64,000 nt of DNA from Fasciolopsis buskii (GCA_008360955.1 LUCM01006817.1:1-64000); one strand, 5' to 3'; shown: positions 28,760-42,886, counted from the stretch's first letter. Notes: a model not told the origin generated them from the letters alone. Numbers and translations: made by a program.

Positions 28760-29510
28760 GATGCTGGGTTGCTGGATTGCTAGAGCTGCTCCTAACTTTT
28801 GGGCAGCATGAGAGCTACACCATGCGGCGAATTCTTCTCTTCTAGCGTTAAGTCTGCATATTCCTATTGCCCGAATTTCATATAAATTTTGTACCTTTGG
28901 TTCGTGAATTCGTTGCTCCCGTGATTTTGATGAAATCTAGTTCTAGATTTGGGTCTTATGTACTCCTGCAGTTTCAGCTTTTCGGACCACACACTTACTA
29001 AGGTTGCAAAGCCAACGAAATAGCTGATTCTCTGCGCAGGACCCTTAGGTTGAGTCACAGTAAACCAAAGATCTTCAAAACACACGTCAGGCCCATTCTA
29101 GATTAGTGTTCCTTAAAATGCCCCAGTGTTGAACACTGCGACAGAACTGTAATTGAAAAATTTCAGTGTACATTTAATAGACCACGTTATAGAGAACGAC
29201 GTGTTGAATCTTGAATCTCCGTGGCTTTGGTGTGCGAAGGCTAACCTACTTTTCTCATCATCGGCAACATTAGTATTTAATTTTCACAGTTCAGATGAGG
29301 AGCCCCATACACCCTTTGAAAAACTAAACTGATCGTCCCAACTAATATAAAAAGAACAGGCGTTGGGACAAATTTTATGCAAATATTGCTCTTCACGGAA
29401 TTCATTGCTTCAGACGGTGTGTCTTCTATCATCGTCCAAAGTCCTGAAACTATGGTCCTACCAAACCTTATTTGCATGTACGATTCCCATTTCTCGGGCA
29501 CTCAAGAGTT
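28760..29510 (+). mobile_element. CR1-like RT C-terminus, plus strand
   Basis: Pieces of the RT palm end and thumb in order: SWLL-like segment LLGSMRATPCGEF (about 28793-28831), DLGLMYSCSFSFSDHTLTKV (28949-29008; canonical DLGv....lsFs.Hi..i..ka), ADSLRRTLRLSHSKPKIFKT then HVRPILD (29012-29101), a stop, and CPSVEHCDRTVIEKFQCTFN (29119-29177). The last part (KRTGVGTNFMQ, about 29352; PETMVLPNL) matches the ..kR..vg.nFFs.R.v..WNsLP end. Two or more frame changes and stops. The element is 5'-truncated, as usual for LINEs. It shares the THVRPILE(Y) signature with copies at 14.4 and 42.9 kb but is clearly more diverged. Confidence 0.78.
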
Positions 29511-31170
29511 TGGACATGAAGCAGGATTTTAGTAACAACTGCAGTGATGACACCAAAATCTAGATCTCAGTCGACAACACCAGATAACATTATGGTCCCT
29601 GATAACAGAAGGCTTCTGGAGTCGATAGCAAGCATTATCGCTATTAACTTCCCCTTATATCGATCTCATCTGAGGATAGCTTCCTCATAGATTTTTTTAC
29701 TGTTTACTTACTCTGCCAACACAAAGGATCTTGCCTCTATGTCCGGTATTACCAGGGCCAATTTTCCTCTTCGCAGATTTTCATCAAAAAACGCATTCGA
29801 GGTTTCATTTGCTTTTCCTAACTATTCAACTTGATTCACACTCACCTGCTTACTCAGATCTAGCAAACGCTTTGTCACCAAAAATCCAAAATCATCCCAC
29901 AAAAACATGCCAATGTCACAAAAACCATATGATTCATTTATTGAACAAAGCAATCCACATTAACGGGTTTCAAATGGCACTCGGGAATGAAAGAAAGGCA
30001 GTGCTTCAAAGATGACGGAGTCACATGCACAGAAATGTGTTCCGTGCCACAAGCCATTATCTTTCTTGTTTGCTTATCCCCAGTTTGGTTTTCTTCAGTC
30101 CGTAAATGAAAACCTCAGCTGATCACGGCATGCTCACCTCTGCAACTTCGAACATAGGTAAAAGTGACCACCCCATCAGTTCCGAAAACTAGGGTCAGGC
30201 GGAGAAATTATGGAAAAATATACGTAGGACCAGCCGTCCCTCTGTAAGATAAAATTATTCTGCCGGGGTTGGTTTAAACTCAGCAACAAAAGCTAGCTCC
30301 CGATGCGAAGACATGGATCCCCTCCAACAATGGATGTGAACGCCGTCATCCCAGACCTGATCCTGCTCAAAGAATGAATCCCATACCACCCTCTTGGGTA
30401 GAAATGTATCCGGCTACCTTGTGGGGCCATCATGGGAAGTAGTGGATTTGACAGCCCACGTAGCATCACTATGCGTCCTCTTAGTCTTCAACCTGCCCCT
30501 GCCGTCCCATCTTAAACATACCGCCGGTTTCCTTTTTAATTAACCGCGCAAGTTTATTGCAAATACTAGTTCGTACAGTTTGTTATCATCCCGTTCAAAC
30601 ACAAAATACTGACCTCGGTATTCTCACGCTTCTCCCCCCTATCTCCCCTTAAATTCCTGCGGCACCCCCTGTCCTGGCATCTGGTACGTTCTGCCGTCCG
30701 CGTCTCATTTTAGTGGTGCTATTTTCTAGCAGTCTGAAGTAGTGGTATCAGTGGTAATTCATACATGGCCGTTTAAAACTGCACTCGTCTCATGTACTTC
30801 GGGCCCGCAAACCAGACGAGTTCCACAAATGGCAAATAATGATTTTGATTACTCAACCCTTGTGCTAGCCATTCCGTCAGATCGCTGCAACGGCGTTTGC
30901 TATGTTAGAAGTTGAACGAGAAACGAGTTTCAAATAGGGGCCAAGCATCCTAGGTCTGAAAGACATGAACCTTATAAGCAGTAAGCAGACAGAAAATTTG
31001 CAGCATATGTCTCTATCAACGGAAGACTCCATCCTTCTCTGCATTTCAAGTCAGACATCTGGACTCTGAAATGCTCGCAAGAAACCAATTGTTGTTATGT
31101 TTTCATTTTGTTTCCCCACCATGATGCAAGGTGGAATAAATTCCAGACTGCCCCAACACTTTTTCCCTGT
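29511..31170. other. Unassigned, pyrimidine-rich intergenic DNA
   Basis: Frame 29731-30015 (+, 94 codons) has no motif. A short SDHPISSEN near 30165 is weakly reminiscent of the endonuclease SDH motif but stands alone. Nothing else recognised. Confidence 0.4.
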
Positions 31171-31174
31171 AAGG

Positions 31175-32179
31175 CTATTCTCCAGGCTCGCCCGTGAACA
31201 CAGTTCTTATACACCGGCCACCAGAAAGTGCAGATGCAACACATATCTTGCCGCCGACGGCTCCACCCAGCTTATGCGCTGGTTGTTTATCCTTGCTAAG
31301 ACGCTTGTAGGCAGATCCTGCGCTCTTGTGCCGATCCGTCTCTTTCCTTGGTGTTAAACGCATCGCTAGCCATTTGGAGGCCTGCAACCTGTTAGGGTCG
31401 GGTGGAGTATGACGTTGAGTCGTAGGAAGTGACTTTAGCGACAGTATTGTAGAGCGGGTACGGGGCGGACGGGGGTTTGAGCATGGCAGAACAATGAGTC
31501 GAGGTGAAGACGTTTGGACGGAGGCTGAACTGCAAGGGATGAGCTTGATATGTCTAGGTCTACAATCGTAAGGCATGAACCAGTGGGCGGTATAGGCTGT
31601 AATTAATTTCTGTTTGGCCGACAAATGCGCGAGTGTTTTGAAGACACAATGCCTGTTAGAGGAGAGGATTCCCCTGTAATGGGCCGTGCAATTTTTTCTG
31701 GTAGCATCTCAGAAGCCAAATGCGCATGACAGAATTCGTGTAAGGCAAAGAAACAGTTCCCTTCTGCAGAGGTGTTTATTCTCTGACTTTTCTAACGCTT
31801 TTGGAAGGTGTTGTAGTAGCAATAATGGTTTGCTTGTTGGTGAATAAGATCGCTGGAGTTGTTGCCTGTAAATACAGCATGAGGGGTCAACTTTGACGCT
31901 AGGTCCACTTTCAAAGCCTCGTCACTAGAAATGGTATGTGGGCCATGCCACTAGCCAGATTTGATCTCGGAAGCCATTCATGGGAGTATGACCGGGGATA
32001 ATAAAGACAATAGCGTTACATGATCTATCCACTCTACTCAATGTTTCAGAGGCTGGCACGTCCAGGAGGTTGCCAGCAGTCTTCCGGCCCTGTTTATTCA
32101 GCCGTTTTTCAGAATCGACGAAGTGGGGTAGAGGTGTGAGCTTTGAGCTAGTGTGCTGCAGATGTTTAACGCGGTCCAA
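31175..32179 (-). mobile_element. CR1-like ORF1 remnant, minus strand
   Basis: Two open minus frames (32179-31925, 84 codons; 31624-31175, 149 codons). The first contains LSRVDRSCNAIVFIIPGHTP, a pattern typical of LINE ORF1 proteins (..R.DRs.naivFgiPe..), and its DNA aligns with 24.21-24.29 kb in element A. The second is basic and Pro/Ser/Arg-rich (PRLIVLPCSNPRPPRTRSTI), as in ORF1 linkers. Between them is a broken stretch with DATRKNCTAHYRGIL. Likely nucleic-acid-binding ORF1 of a CR1-type element, without its ORF2 here. Confidence 0.55.
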
Positions 32180-35100
32180 TTATTCGGATAATTTTTTTTC
32201 AAAAATCGGTACACTATCATGGGCTTCACCAACCAGGTCATTGAATACCACGGAGCATTGGCTCATTATTATCAAGCGAGGGTCAAATTTGAAGAGTGCT
32301 GCAATGGTAGTGCCGCAAACACTAACACTGGCGCGTTAAGCTCGCCGATTGACGCCACGAGCCACTCTAATTTTGCTTGGAATTTTGAATTTCGGGAAAC
32401 AAATCTAAGCAGATTTATGAAAGGTGATTATTTATAGTTGTCATGGCTGTAGTGCTGACGGGATACTTCCCAAGTATCACGGTGCCTACACTCAAAGTCC
32501 GGCAATTTCCGGGCAAAATATACACAAATAAATAAGCACTTGGTTTGTATGAAAATGACACGTTGCCTCTTAAAACTAGTTTGAATTCACTTAGTTGTAA
32601 TCGTGCTGGATATTTGCTGTTGTTACCCATCCAGTTTGAGGTCCATTTGTGTGAGTGTCAGTTTTACTGTGCCCGACGCCATCTTAGTCTCCCGCTGTTC
32701 TTATCGGTGAGTTGTGCCCGGTTTATGATGTCAAAAGCTGCTTTGTAACTTCTGCGTAGTTTGAGTAGTTTTCTTTGGCAAATTTCGCCTTGCGGAGAAT
32801 TTGCAAAGAGTGTTGGTATTTTTCTGAATGCTTCTTTAGTTAACACTGTTGTCATAATGCAAGAGCTTTTATTTACATATCCAGAAAGATCAATGTCCCC
32901 CTAAGATGAACGACCGTGGGTCACAGTTAGTGCATTGCAGTGACCGCTCTATTTTATCTGACAAGCCACTTTATATTGGGTTCCTGCTTGCCGCTTAAAA
33001 CCGCCAAGAAGCTAACGATTATGGTAGTTTCATGTTCTCATCAACTGGTCTTCTACAAAGAACTTAACTAGCGGCTGAATAATGTTTTCCTTGGTATCGC
33101 GTATAGCGCACTTGGCCGTGTATAACAGACGCAACTTTGTCTATAGGAGAGTAAGTGGGCGTACTTTTCAGTCATGCTTGACATCACGAGTTGGCAGAGG
33201 TATCATGCAGGAAAGGAAACGCTCGGTGTCTTATAGTATGCTGTTTATGTGGTGGCTACGCTGTGGAAGTGTCGCGTCAGATGCCCGAAGTTATACCAGT
33301 CCAGTGAGTGTATTGCATTTCGATTTAAAATTTAATTAAGGAATGTCAGTCGCTAACACTCCTCAATGCTTGAGTCAAAGTTCTCCACGAAAATTTCCTG
33401 TACAAATTTTACACTCAACGCACTCTTGCAGACACCAGCGTTGACAAGAAAGACCAATTTTTATTCCCGCATTTTGGGTGCACAAGTCGAAGCTCCCATG
33501 ATACTGAGGTGAAGGACGACTTGACTGTCGCAGGTTTACCAGCACCTAACGCCATTCCAGACCTATCAATATCGGGACAAGGAATTTTTCATGAAGTATC
33601 AAATTTCATTCGCGAACGCTCGTAGAACCTCCGGTTTGCAGAGAGACGCGGTTGGTAACTGACGCTGTACCGCTTCAAGGTGTGACTTTATTGCATCTCT
33701 CCGTGCGCCCTGTTGCAAATTATGATTATGAGGCACCATGTGAACCGTGGCAGCCAGCAAAACACAGGCTCTCTGATGGATTTCCTTTGGACTATTTTCA
33801 TCAATTTCAGGCCTAAGACAATGCAGCAAAGGGGAATTTCGGAAGCCAAACAGCCTCATATGCCGAACATCTGTCGGGACCCTAAGACGTGGCTTCGGAC
33901 GCCTAGAACAAGCCCCATCCTGGAAATGTCCAATGGACAGTATATTTATAATGTTCTGGGTTGTAGCATTCAAAGGCAGCTTTCTGGGGCGGATCCAATG
34001 CCGGACGCCTTGATAGTACACAGTTTTGACGATACGACGGTTTTCCTTTCATCAAACATGAAGCTGTGGACCATACTTGGAAGGGTCATAGAGCCATCCT
34101 GCACACCGGTGTTCACCATCGGTTTCTAATGCGGCAAGTGCAAACCGTCATCAGTTTCAGACCTTCTTGACAAATGCATATTCAAAACGATTACGCTGCT
34201 GAGGAACACCATATAAATTGGCACTAAATCTGTGCCGTGCACATTTCCTTCCGCTGTCTGTGATGCACCAACACGGGCTTCCGTCCGGAAGTGAAGGAAT
34301 CGACAAGTCACTTCGGCCGCGATCGTGGAATTAAACGAAGACTTCACTGCGCTAGGCGTGTAACGTTACACTAAATTGGATGCAAAATTTGTGATGATAA
34401 TTCTTTTTGCACCCAGCGGCACCACAGACATCATATTGGCCTCAGCCTCTTGCCTCCCTCCCCATAGGCATGATAGCCGTTTTTCCGTTGGACTACGTTC
34501 ATCTCATATAATAAGGTATCATGAACAAGCCGCTTGCACTTTGGTTACATGTCCCTGTAATGAATCCCTACCATTTACGTCGGTCATACGTAAAAGCCCC
34601 TGGTAAGCGTATTCTTGCTTGCAGCGATAGCACACTGGGACACGATGATCCAGCTCAACAACTTCACTGCCACATTTGCGAACTGCTTACGCTGGGTTAT
34701 GTATCTACCAATGCCCTTCTCCATGATGTGGGTGAGCTAAAAGGTTTTGCAGCCGACTTAGAATTTTATCGGCACTAAATTTACTCAGAGTCAACCAGGA
34801 GTTGAACATTCGCCGCTCGCACGTACAGCCTATGGCCGATGGAGTTAGCCGTTACCAACTAACCGTTGCATTGAACCGAGATGAAGTGGACATCCTGGAG
34901 CAAGATTTAAGGCCAACGGTCCACTTCAACGCAACGGCAAGTAGTCACTGGCTTTCGTTAAAATTCCGGGCCCATGCAATAAAGCGTTTTGTGGCCAGGG
35001 ACGCTGTTATCACGGTGCGCAGAATGCTGAATGCGACCAGTGGCCATCATCTTGATTTGCACTGTAACCGGCCTCGAACTAGTGAGAAAACGGCTGTTTC

Positions 35101-37329
35101 CAACAGTCGATCTGTAAGAGCCATTATTCGTAGATTTATTCCATAAATTTCACCATCAGTCTAACAGATGTCGTGATACCAATAGCGGTATTCCAGGAGG
35201 AATCGGTCCTGGATATTGAAAAATTCATCAGATGCTGGTCCACGGATGCGCAACATCAAGGTTGCGGGAGAAGAGCACGCAGGTACGCCAATTGCCGCAT
35301 CCTACACTTTAGTCAGGTCAAATAATATGCATGCTACAGTTCTTGGTATGTGATTGCGTTCACAGTAGCCTTGTTTGACTCTGTGTCTCTTTAACTGCTT
35401 GCATAACCCGGTCAAAGCTAGGGCATGAGACACATTAAATGTTTTCCTACAATAAGCGATCATGTTCAATGAGGTAGTCTTTGAAATCTATATATACTAA
35501 CTGTTTCAACTGACGGTTCTTTCGTTCCTTCCTGTTCAGGTCTCGGAGGTAAACCATTTAAATATACGTAGTGCACTCGGAACCATATGTAACATTTTCC
35601 CATCTTTCGCAACGGATTACTTTTGTACGCATTCTTCTTATGTTCTTTTTTGATGCATTCCGGCTCCAGTTGAATCTTTGTAAATCGCTGCGTAGGAATC
35701 CACCGTTATTTTGATTTTATCGCATAAAACGGTTTGCACGATTCGAGCTGCCTATTTAGAAATGTTCAGCAGTGTACTTTAGGCAGCGCCTTATTGTTAA
35801 TGGCGTTAAAAATCAGTGATCGGTAGGGGCGAAAATAAAGTGAACGGTTGCGCGATTTTTCGTTTGGCCAGCATTCGACCAGCTGATACCGGATGGGCGC
35901 CAGTTACGCTTCCGGTTTTTTGTAATAAGTGTTAGGATTCACCGGATTTCACCAAAATGGTACGGGGTAGGGTCCGAATCCAGATTGGACCTGGCATGCT
36001 AAGTAGGTGCATGTAATAAATTTGGTGCAGCCCTTGAAAGAGAAATGCTATAGAATACTAAAAACACCGTAAACTGTGATAACTTCACGAGGCTAAGTGA
36101 GCACCAACAGTAGAGAGCAGGCTATACGTCTATAAAATGGGCCTGAAGATAAACTAACAAACCAATATTACCCTACTACAGATATGAGCCGTTAAATGAC
36201 TGGCTAAAATAATTAATTTACCATAATGTGACGTGAAACAAAACAATCTGAATCACAGGATACGTCAGAACAGCAGGATGTTGTTCAAAGATAATGGAAA
36301 CTTGTGAGTAGGAAAATGAGTAGACAGACTGACAGAGACATCCACTCTAAAATTCAACCAAGCAGACAATAAATTTGTCCCATATAGTATAAAATCGTCT
36401 ATACAGAGGTCAGGTCAGCGCTGCGAATAGGATAGTGCAAGCTCAGAAAAAAATGACAAAGTGACTAACCCGTGGTTAATTCAAAAATGTAATGCTCAGA
36501 AATGTAAAGCTGATTTGTCTGTCTTGGAAAATGATTTTAACTGTGCGAATAATGTCAGAGTACCAAACCGGAAACAAGAAAATCATCACGACGACAACTC
36601 GCGGCGAGGGATGGCTTAGCGCAGGACGTTTCCCTCACCATTTTAACATCGTCTGTCTATTGTCCCTTGTTCTCACCTCCAGTCGTTTTGGCAAAGTTTG
36701 GGAATTTCCATCCGTGGCCCGTAGGTTTTATTGACTTCCCAAGTAGCGGCTAAACTCCAATAAGCATTATGAAAACCTGCTAAATTCAGAATAATTCTGT
36801 CATATCTTGGCACTTGCATCTGCCCTTCGTACAATGTTTGCACCCGCGCAATGCCGACTGTGGGTGCATTTAAACGCTCAGCTGTGAACTAAACATGACC
36901 TATGGTAGCTTTATGGAAAACATACGGACCCTCCACGGACCCAGCTCTTAGTTTTTATCTTTTAGTAGTACTTCTCGAGGTGCTGCCTAGTACCGCTCTA
37001 ACGTTTCATGATGCACGTATCCGGGTATCTCCTTGAAATATGCCACCATTATTTCTAGTGTGATTGGCGGGAGTGGGTGGCAAAGGTTTTGCCCGTGTAA
37101 TGCACGCTGCACCAGCCTACTGAGCGAAGCGCCATAGCTGGAACTGATCCAAGAAACGTCGTGGATCAGTATCAGATTCTCTTCTTGCATTATCAATGTT
37201 TTCCTTATCTATCGCCTTCCATCTCAAACCGAGGTAGAGTCCTCCCTCTTAGTTGATGCATTTGACATCCTTGTCACCCACCCATCAACGTCCAAGTTTA
37301 TTTACTGTATGCCAATCTCCCCAGATTCA
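32180..37329. other. Unassigned intergenic DNA with moderately long frames
   Basis: Contains a pair of overlapping antisense frames, minus 34021-33599 (140 codons) and + 33713-34129 (138 codons), and + 34802-35146 (114 codons). None shows a motif, signal peptide or membrane segment I recognise. 35150-36490 is A/T-richer with no frame over 60 codons. Composition becomes C/T-rich on + from about 33.7 kb, matching the + LINE that follows. Confidence 0.4.
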
Positions 37330-40270
37330 TGATTGCGACACCTCCAAACGACCAAGCATTAGGTGCCCGCCGGCTTAATGATGGTTGCGATCAGTTTGTG
37401 ACTCCTTTTTCACAAGCCGATCGCATCGGCTTGCTATGTCTTGTAAACAATTTTTCGAGGAGTGACCATAAAATAGCTAGTGGTAGCATCCATCCAAATA
37501 ATCCCGCTTACCGAAGTGCCCACACAACTGCTCCAAATAGTGTTAACCGATGGCAGCTTGTCGGGTCCAAAGAAGAAAAAATTAACCTAGCGTTGCCGCT
37601 CAGAAGGGTGCAGATGATTTCTGTCCCAGGATGACCAGCTCACCTCTGAAACGGATCCTAAAGATAAGAGAATCATAAAAATACACCGCATCCTCCCTCC
37701 TTGAAATCCAAATACATTAAATAAGAAGGGCAACATGCTATATCATTTAGTTGAACCAAGCGTATCGTTCTCCTCTGTTCCATTTGACGTTATCTTTTGC
37801 CAAGATAAACCTTACTCTCAACATGAGAAAGCTAAGGCACCTAGGAAGGAAAACGTTCTTAAATCTCGCGAAACGTGTACCGAATTAGCACATCATTGGA
37901 AAATCCGCCATAAATTTATCGATTTTGCAAGATGGTGAATTTGCAACAAACCAGAGGAACGCTGAAACTCTGAATCAATGTTCTGCATCTGGCATGGCCC
38001 CAACTGCAGTCGGTGGTCCGCCACAACTACAGAATAAGACCAACTCCTTTTCATCTGCTTTATCTTCTTATGTTAAGGCTGTTAAATACCAATTAAAAGC
38101 TTTCAAGCTGGGAACCCATCAAAAAATTGCTGTCTTCCCCCGGCAACTGTTGTCAGCAATTGTCCTGACTTACTTTCAGCACCGCCCAACTCCTTCACAC
38201 TTTTGCTAATTCCCCACATTTTTGTTTTCAACTAGAAGCATTCCGTATTGAAACTCTCTCATGGAAAACGACCGCTGCATTGACTATCACGCACGATCTC
38301 TCTGGTTTCAGTGCCTTCCGTGGCTTAATCTCAAGTGTGCGCCTCGGCAAACGGTTTTGCCGCTGAACGTGCAAACATCCGGGGTCCGCTATCTTCCCTC
38401 AATATCTCTAAAGTTAGTGCAGAGCAAATTAAAAAATTCGAGGGGAATGACCATAAAGCAGTAACACTCGGCTGTGCTCTGTTCATAGGGTAGCTTCATC
38501 AGAGAATCAGCGTGGCGCGAGCGGAGAATCTCCCCTGGCGAAAGTTCGCATTCACAGCTGCAAAAGCTTGGCCCTTGTGCCAACCCTTGAATTGCGGGTG
38601 ACTTCTTCTACTGCAACATTTTTCCTGTCTCCAGAATCTCATTTCGCCTGGCGATCAGGGTCGCACCTATTGCCACGGGTCACGAAATCACTGCATTTCA
38701 AAATACAATTAGCCCTACTGATGACTTTTCTCCTATCCTACGGATTCGCCAGCTGAATAAACTCCCTATTCATACCAAAGGAAATCAGCCTGTAACAAAA
38801 GAAATAAATGCGCTCCACAGACCGGGTGAAGAGAGAGGCACCACAAAATAGCGCCCGGCGGAGTCCACCTGTAACCTTCAGGAATTGCCAAAATTTCTGT
38901 CCACCGGATTTCTAAAAACGGAAAACCGAAAAGATGATGCACAGCTGCTTTGCAAACACTGTTACGCTCTAGCCAACCGCTCCCACGACTCTCACTTCTT
39001 AAACCGTAGAAGTCTGAAGTCCCCCTGTCTTATGCAATGGAATCCACGGCCCTCAGTCCCCAGGGTGGTCCGGAAACCCACAGCCTCTTCTCAAACCAGT
39101 TCACCATAACAATGGAAAACATTTGGCACCCATGCAGTAGAAGACCCCTGCCATATGCTTAAGCAAAAAGAAGGGCTTCAGTCTAGGTCCAGGAATCTGG
39201 GGACCGTGTATTCGGAGTCCGAAAGATGGCCAATTCCCTAACGAGCTAGTCCATAATGACCACCATGGACATTTTAAATTATATCCTTGAGCCACCTGCC
39301 AGTTAAACTTTCTCAGCTTCTTTCCTTGCTTTTACGGTGACGAACGGTAGTCCTCCAAGGGTGTTTCCACACATTTGTCTAGTTTTCATCGGGATCACGA
39401 TCCGCTGCCGTTGTTTGTCCTCCCATTCAGCTGGTGATGTCATTCAATGTGAAGTTCGGGGGGCCCTGAAATTTCATGCATCTTTTGGACACATTTGCCT
39501 CCGCGCGCCCTGGAGGCCCAACTGAAATTGCCGACGACATTAAAGTGCTCTGCACATCTCACCCCTAAAATCCATCTATCCTAGTCCATTCATGCAAGAG
39601 AACATGAATTATTTCAAACGACGGTGCTCATCTCGGTTACTGAGGTTTTCTGCAGCAAAGGCATTATGCCCAACAAATTTTTCCCGTCTGACAGCTTTGC
39701 ATTGCGCCATAATGCAATCAAAATCGGCAACTCATTAAGAAACCTAACTTTACAGTGACCTCTTAACTTCCCCGAAGCTTCTTATCAGGGAGCAATATCC
39801 AGGCAAATGGCTAATTAAATTTTCGGTTGTGTCGAATAAAAAGCTGCAAGCTTCTAAGTTCAGCAGCGCCCGTTGGACATCTCCTGGGATGTAGCAATCT
39901 TATTGCTCCCGAATAGCTTTCCGAGTTCGGCTGGGTGCTATTGAAGCATTTGTTTGCCACCATGGCAAGGGTTTTTTCTCTCCTTTTTTATCGCGTGCGA
40001 TGAAAATCACCGTTACTGCATCCGCTATGGCTTCGCCGACTGAAATCTAATTCGCTCCGACCGCACAAATTAATCAGTTGCTCAGCAGTTACTTCCTCTA
40101 AAATAAACTTAACAGAATCTCTTCATGCCCTTGGAGACACAGAGTTTTCTCTCTCTGTTCCGCACCACAAATATTCTTTCAAGACCAACTTTTTCGCATG
40201 ACCTACAGTAGACTTTGAAACAGATTGTCCTTTCCTATTCGCTCTTCGGACCCTTAGGCAGAGTTAAAGC
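37330..40270 (+). mobile_element. CR1-like LINE remnant D: endonuclease end, RT palm and C-terminus, plus strand
   Basis: A drawn-out relic. The endonuclease end reads DGCDQFVTPFSQADRIGLL then VNNFSRSDHKIASGSI (37380-37485), matching ..W.QfV..pTR...iLDLvft..fp.SDHk.v. The middle is unreadable. The RT palm reads VTNGSPPRVFPHICLVFIG (about 39337-39393; canonical vtSGVPQGSVLGPLLFliFin), then IADDIKVL (39527-39550) with both catalytic Asp present. The C-terminus reads HPLWLRRLKSNSLRPHKLI (about 40019-40075) and HHKYSFKTNFFA (about 40163-40200). Stops and frame changes are frequent. Span is close to that of a full ORF2. Confidence 0.72.
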
Positions 40271-42479
40271 GGCAGATGAACAAATTTTTCGCAGTCCACA
40301 AAGCCAGTGACTTACATAGTACTCCTCTATTTGCATAGACCACGAGATAAGGATAGACGTCTTTAAGCATTACTGACTAGATCCATCAGTGCGTCAAACC
40401 CCCTGCCCCTGTTCCTGAACCTCTTTGCACCAAAAATTTCGAAATATTTCTTTTGTGGAACCAAGCGATTCATGACTTACATTTTCGACATTAATGCGCG
40501 TCCACTCATCGAAGGTTGGAGCTAGTGAGGTGCAACAGGAAGTCATCTGTTAGCCACTTAATATGGGTTGTGCGTCTAGGATGTTTTTCCTATCAACCCT
40601 CATCATATATCTCCAGTAAAACCAGTTCTGAGCTGCCCTTCAGCCTTAAAATACACCCCTCCGGTGGAGGCGGACGATCAATAACCAATCGATATCCGTC
40701 TTTGAGGTGGCTATGGAATAGCTTCCTGCTGTCAAGTCGAAAAACAAATTTTTAGCTGAATCCCACAATAAGACCCGCATCCCCATTCCCGTTTGTGTGC
40801 AAAAATATTGTTTCCGACACATCGAGCCCCGACCAGAGCCCATATAAACGGCACGGTTCATTTCCAAATAGATGCGCCTATCTCCCTTGTACTTTCACAC
40901 AAAGCCCTTCGGTGCTGGACGAGGTAACAAGCACTGCATTGGCCGGCATGGATCTGGTGGGAAGCTCTGAAGCAGAGGTGTGCGGATGCAGCTAGGATGG
41001 CGGACCGCACTTCCCGTTTTCACCTCTTAAAGGCGTTTTTCGAATTAGATGTCCAGTACCTTATCAGCCCACCTCCATTGCCGTCGTGGCTGGCGCAATC
41101 CTGGTCTCATTATTTCATGTTTACCCATGCGTACTGGCCTCCTCCCTCCTGAAGTAATAATAATATCGCATAATTTTTGATCTGCGAGAGGCATGTGCAA
41201 AGAAACATCAAATTTTTATATGGATGATGCAGGGTAAACGTGAATAATGAAAATCAGAATGTGTATGATACATGCTATGCTGGATTACTCAGTGAGCACG
41301 ATCAGAATCTGTAAATAAATAGGCAGTGCACAAGCATCTTAGCCGAAATTCAAAACCGCACAAACTGTTTTGCAAGATTGTACGGGTTTTCTGGATCTGT
41401 TCGTAAGCAACGGACTGGAAGTCATTTCTTGTTTAAGTGCCTTAAATGTGCGTGTCAGTGGTGCAACATATGAGAGCAGCTCGACGGCGGATGTCGAGAT
41501 ATGACCAGAGGAGCAAACATCAGGATCGTAACATGATGGACGGAAAAGTTGAGCTTAGGAGGAGAAGATCACTGGAGATAGGACAACTGGATAAAAAATA
41601 ATCAGAACCAAGAAGAATGTCATGCACACTGAATAAAGTCGCATGTAAAACAGTGAAGGGCAAATAAAAATGCTAAGAAAGCCGGAGGAGTATTATCATC
41701 TCTGATGAACTATATGGAGAATGAGATTTTATGAAGCGTTTCAGTGGAAGAATATGGAACGCTCAGGGCTGCTGATTACAATCCTATGCGTCGGGTGGAA
41801 AACGTGAATGAGCCGCGCAATGGAAAAGGAGATGTCTGTGTAAGAAGTAAAAATTTTTGAAATACACTAGTCAAGAATATCATCTAGAATATCGTTTTTA
41901 TTGTCGCGGTTTTTGATCTTAAGTGTGGAGAAACTGAGGGGGCATACAAGACATTTCAGCGGCAATAGTAACTGTATTGTTGACCATTCACGAAGGTTCA
42001 CATAAGGTGGAGTATCTAAGGGGATCAGCGACGTGGTTTGGGTTGAACGGATCAGTAATCGAGCGCCAGATCTGGCTGACAGCGTCCAGACAGGACTGGT
42101 AATAACGCGTGCAGCCGGATCTGAAACATAAAGCAGATGCGCAGTCTGGCGTGAAGGTCATCTTAGGGTTATGGCTATTAATGAACGGTGGATAAATAGA
42201 GACATCACACGACCTAGGGTTGGTCAATAAAAAAGAACTTACGTGGTAGGGTGACCAGGGTAGTACTGAGGACAGGCTGCCATTACGACGCGAAGTAATT
42301 CAGCTGCAAGCAATCGCTACCTACTACGGAGTAATACTGTAGATTTTTCGACAGATGTCATGGACAGCATGCTCCGCGTTGCTGACCTAACACAAAGAAC
42401 GGAACTGCAAATTGAGAACTATGAAGGCTGATGTGCTGAAGACAAAAGTAGATGTCGGATTACGGCATAGCTTAGTCTA
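40271..42479. other. Unassigned intergenic DNA; composition switch near 41.15 kb
   Basis: No domain recognised in the short frames (+ 40516-40755; minus 42227-41988). The + strand is C/T-rich to about 41.1 kb and A/G-rich after it, which fits a change from + to minus strand LINE relics. Confidence 0.4.
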
Positions 42480-42880
42480 CTTCCGACGATTTGTTTATTA
42501 AAAATAATAGTGTATTTCTCGAAGACATGGGGAGTATAGATAGTGAAAAATGAAGGAAACGGCAGTCTAGAGAACGTTGGAGATGCGGGGTTGTAATAAG
42601 TGGAAAAGAAAACGTAAATAGGTGAATAAAATGGCCGAGAAATGTGGGAGTGAATGGGAAAAGGGGAGAGACATATCCACAGTACCTGCCCGTTCGCCGG
42701 TCGGGAAGCTAAGAGCTTAGTGGTGGGCCAAGGGTAGGTTCCCCTAAAATGCTTTAGACTATTCCATTTACCCAACGATCAGTGAGGTTTAACTTTTGGT
42801 TTTCCATATTGCGCTAGTTTACTAGGTCCTCTTGCGCCCTCAAATGACGTCCTATGGAAAGCAAAACTTATTGACATGCA
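42480..42880 (-). repeat. Diverged repeat family X, copy 2
   Basis: Partner of 12590-13040. It holds an open minus-strand frame of 118 codons (42775-42419; PFYSPIYVFFSTYY, SRLPFPSFFTIYT) with no recognisable domain. It abuts the CR1 tail at 42887 directly. The stretch just left of it (41988-42227 minus, MTFTPDCASALCFRSGC) is also open but unassigned. Confidence 0.5.
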
Positions 42881-42886
42881 TTTCAA

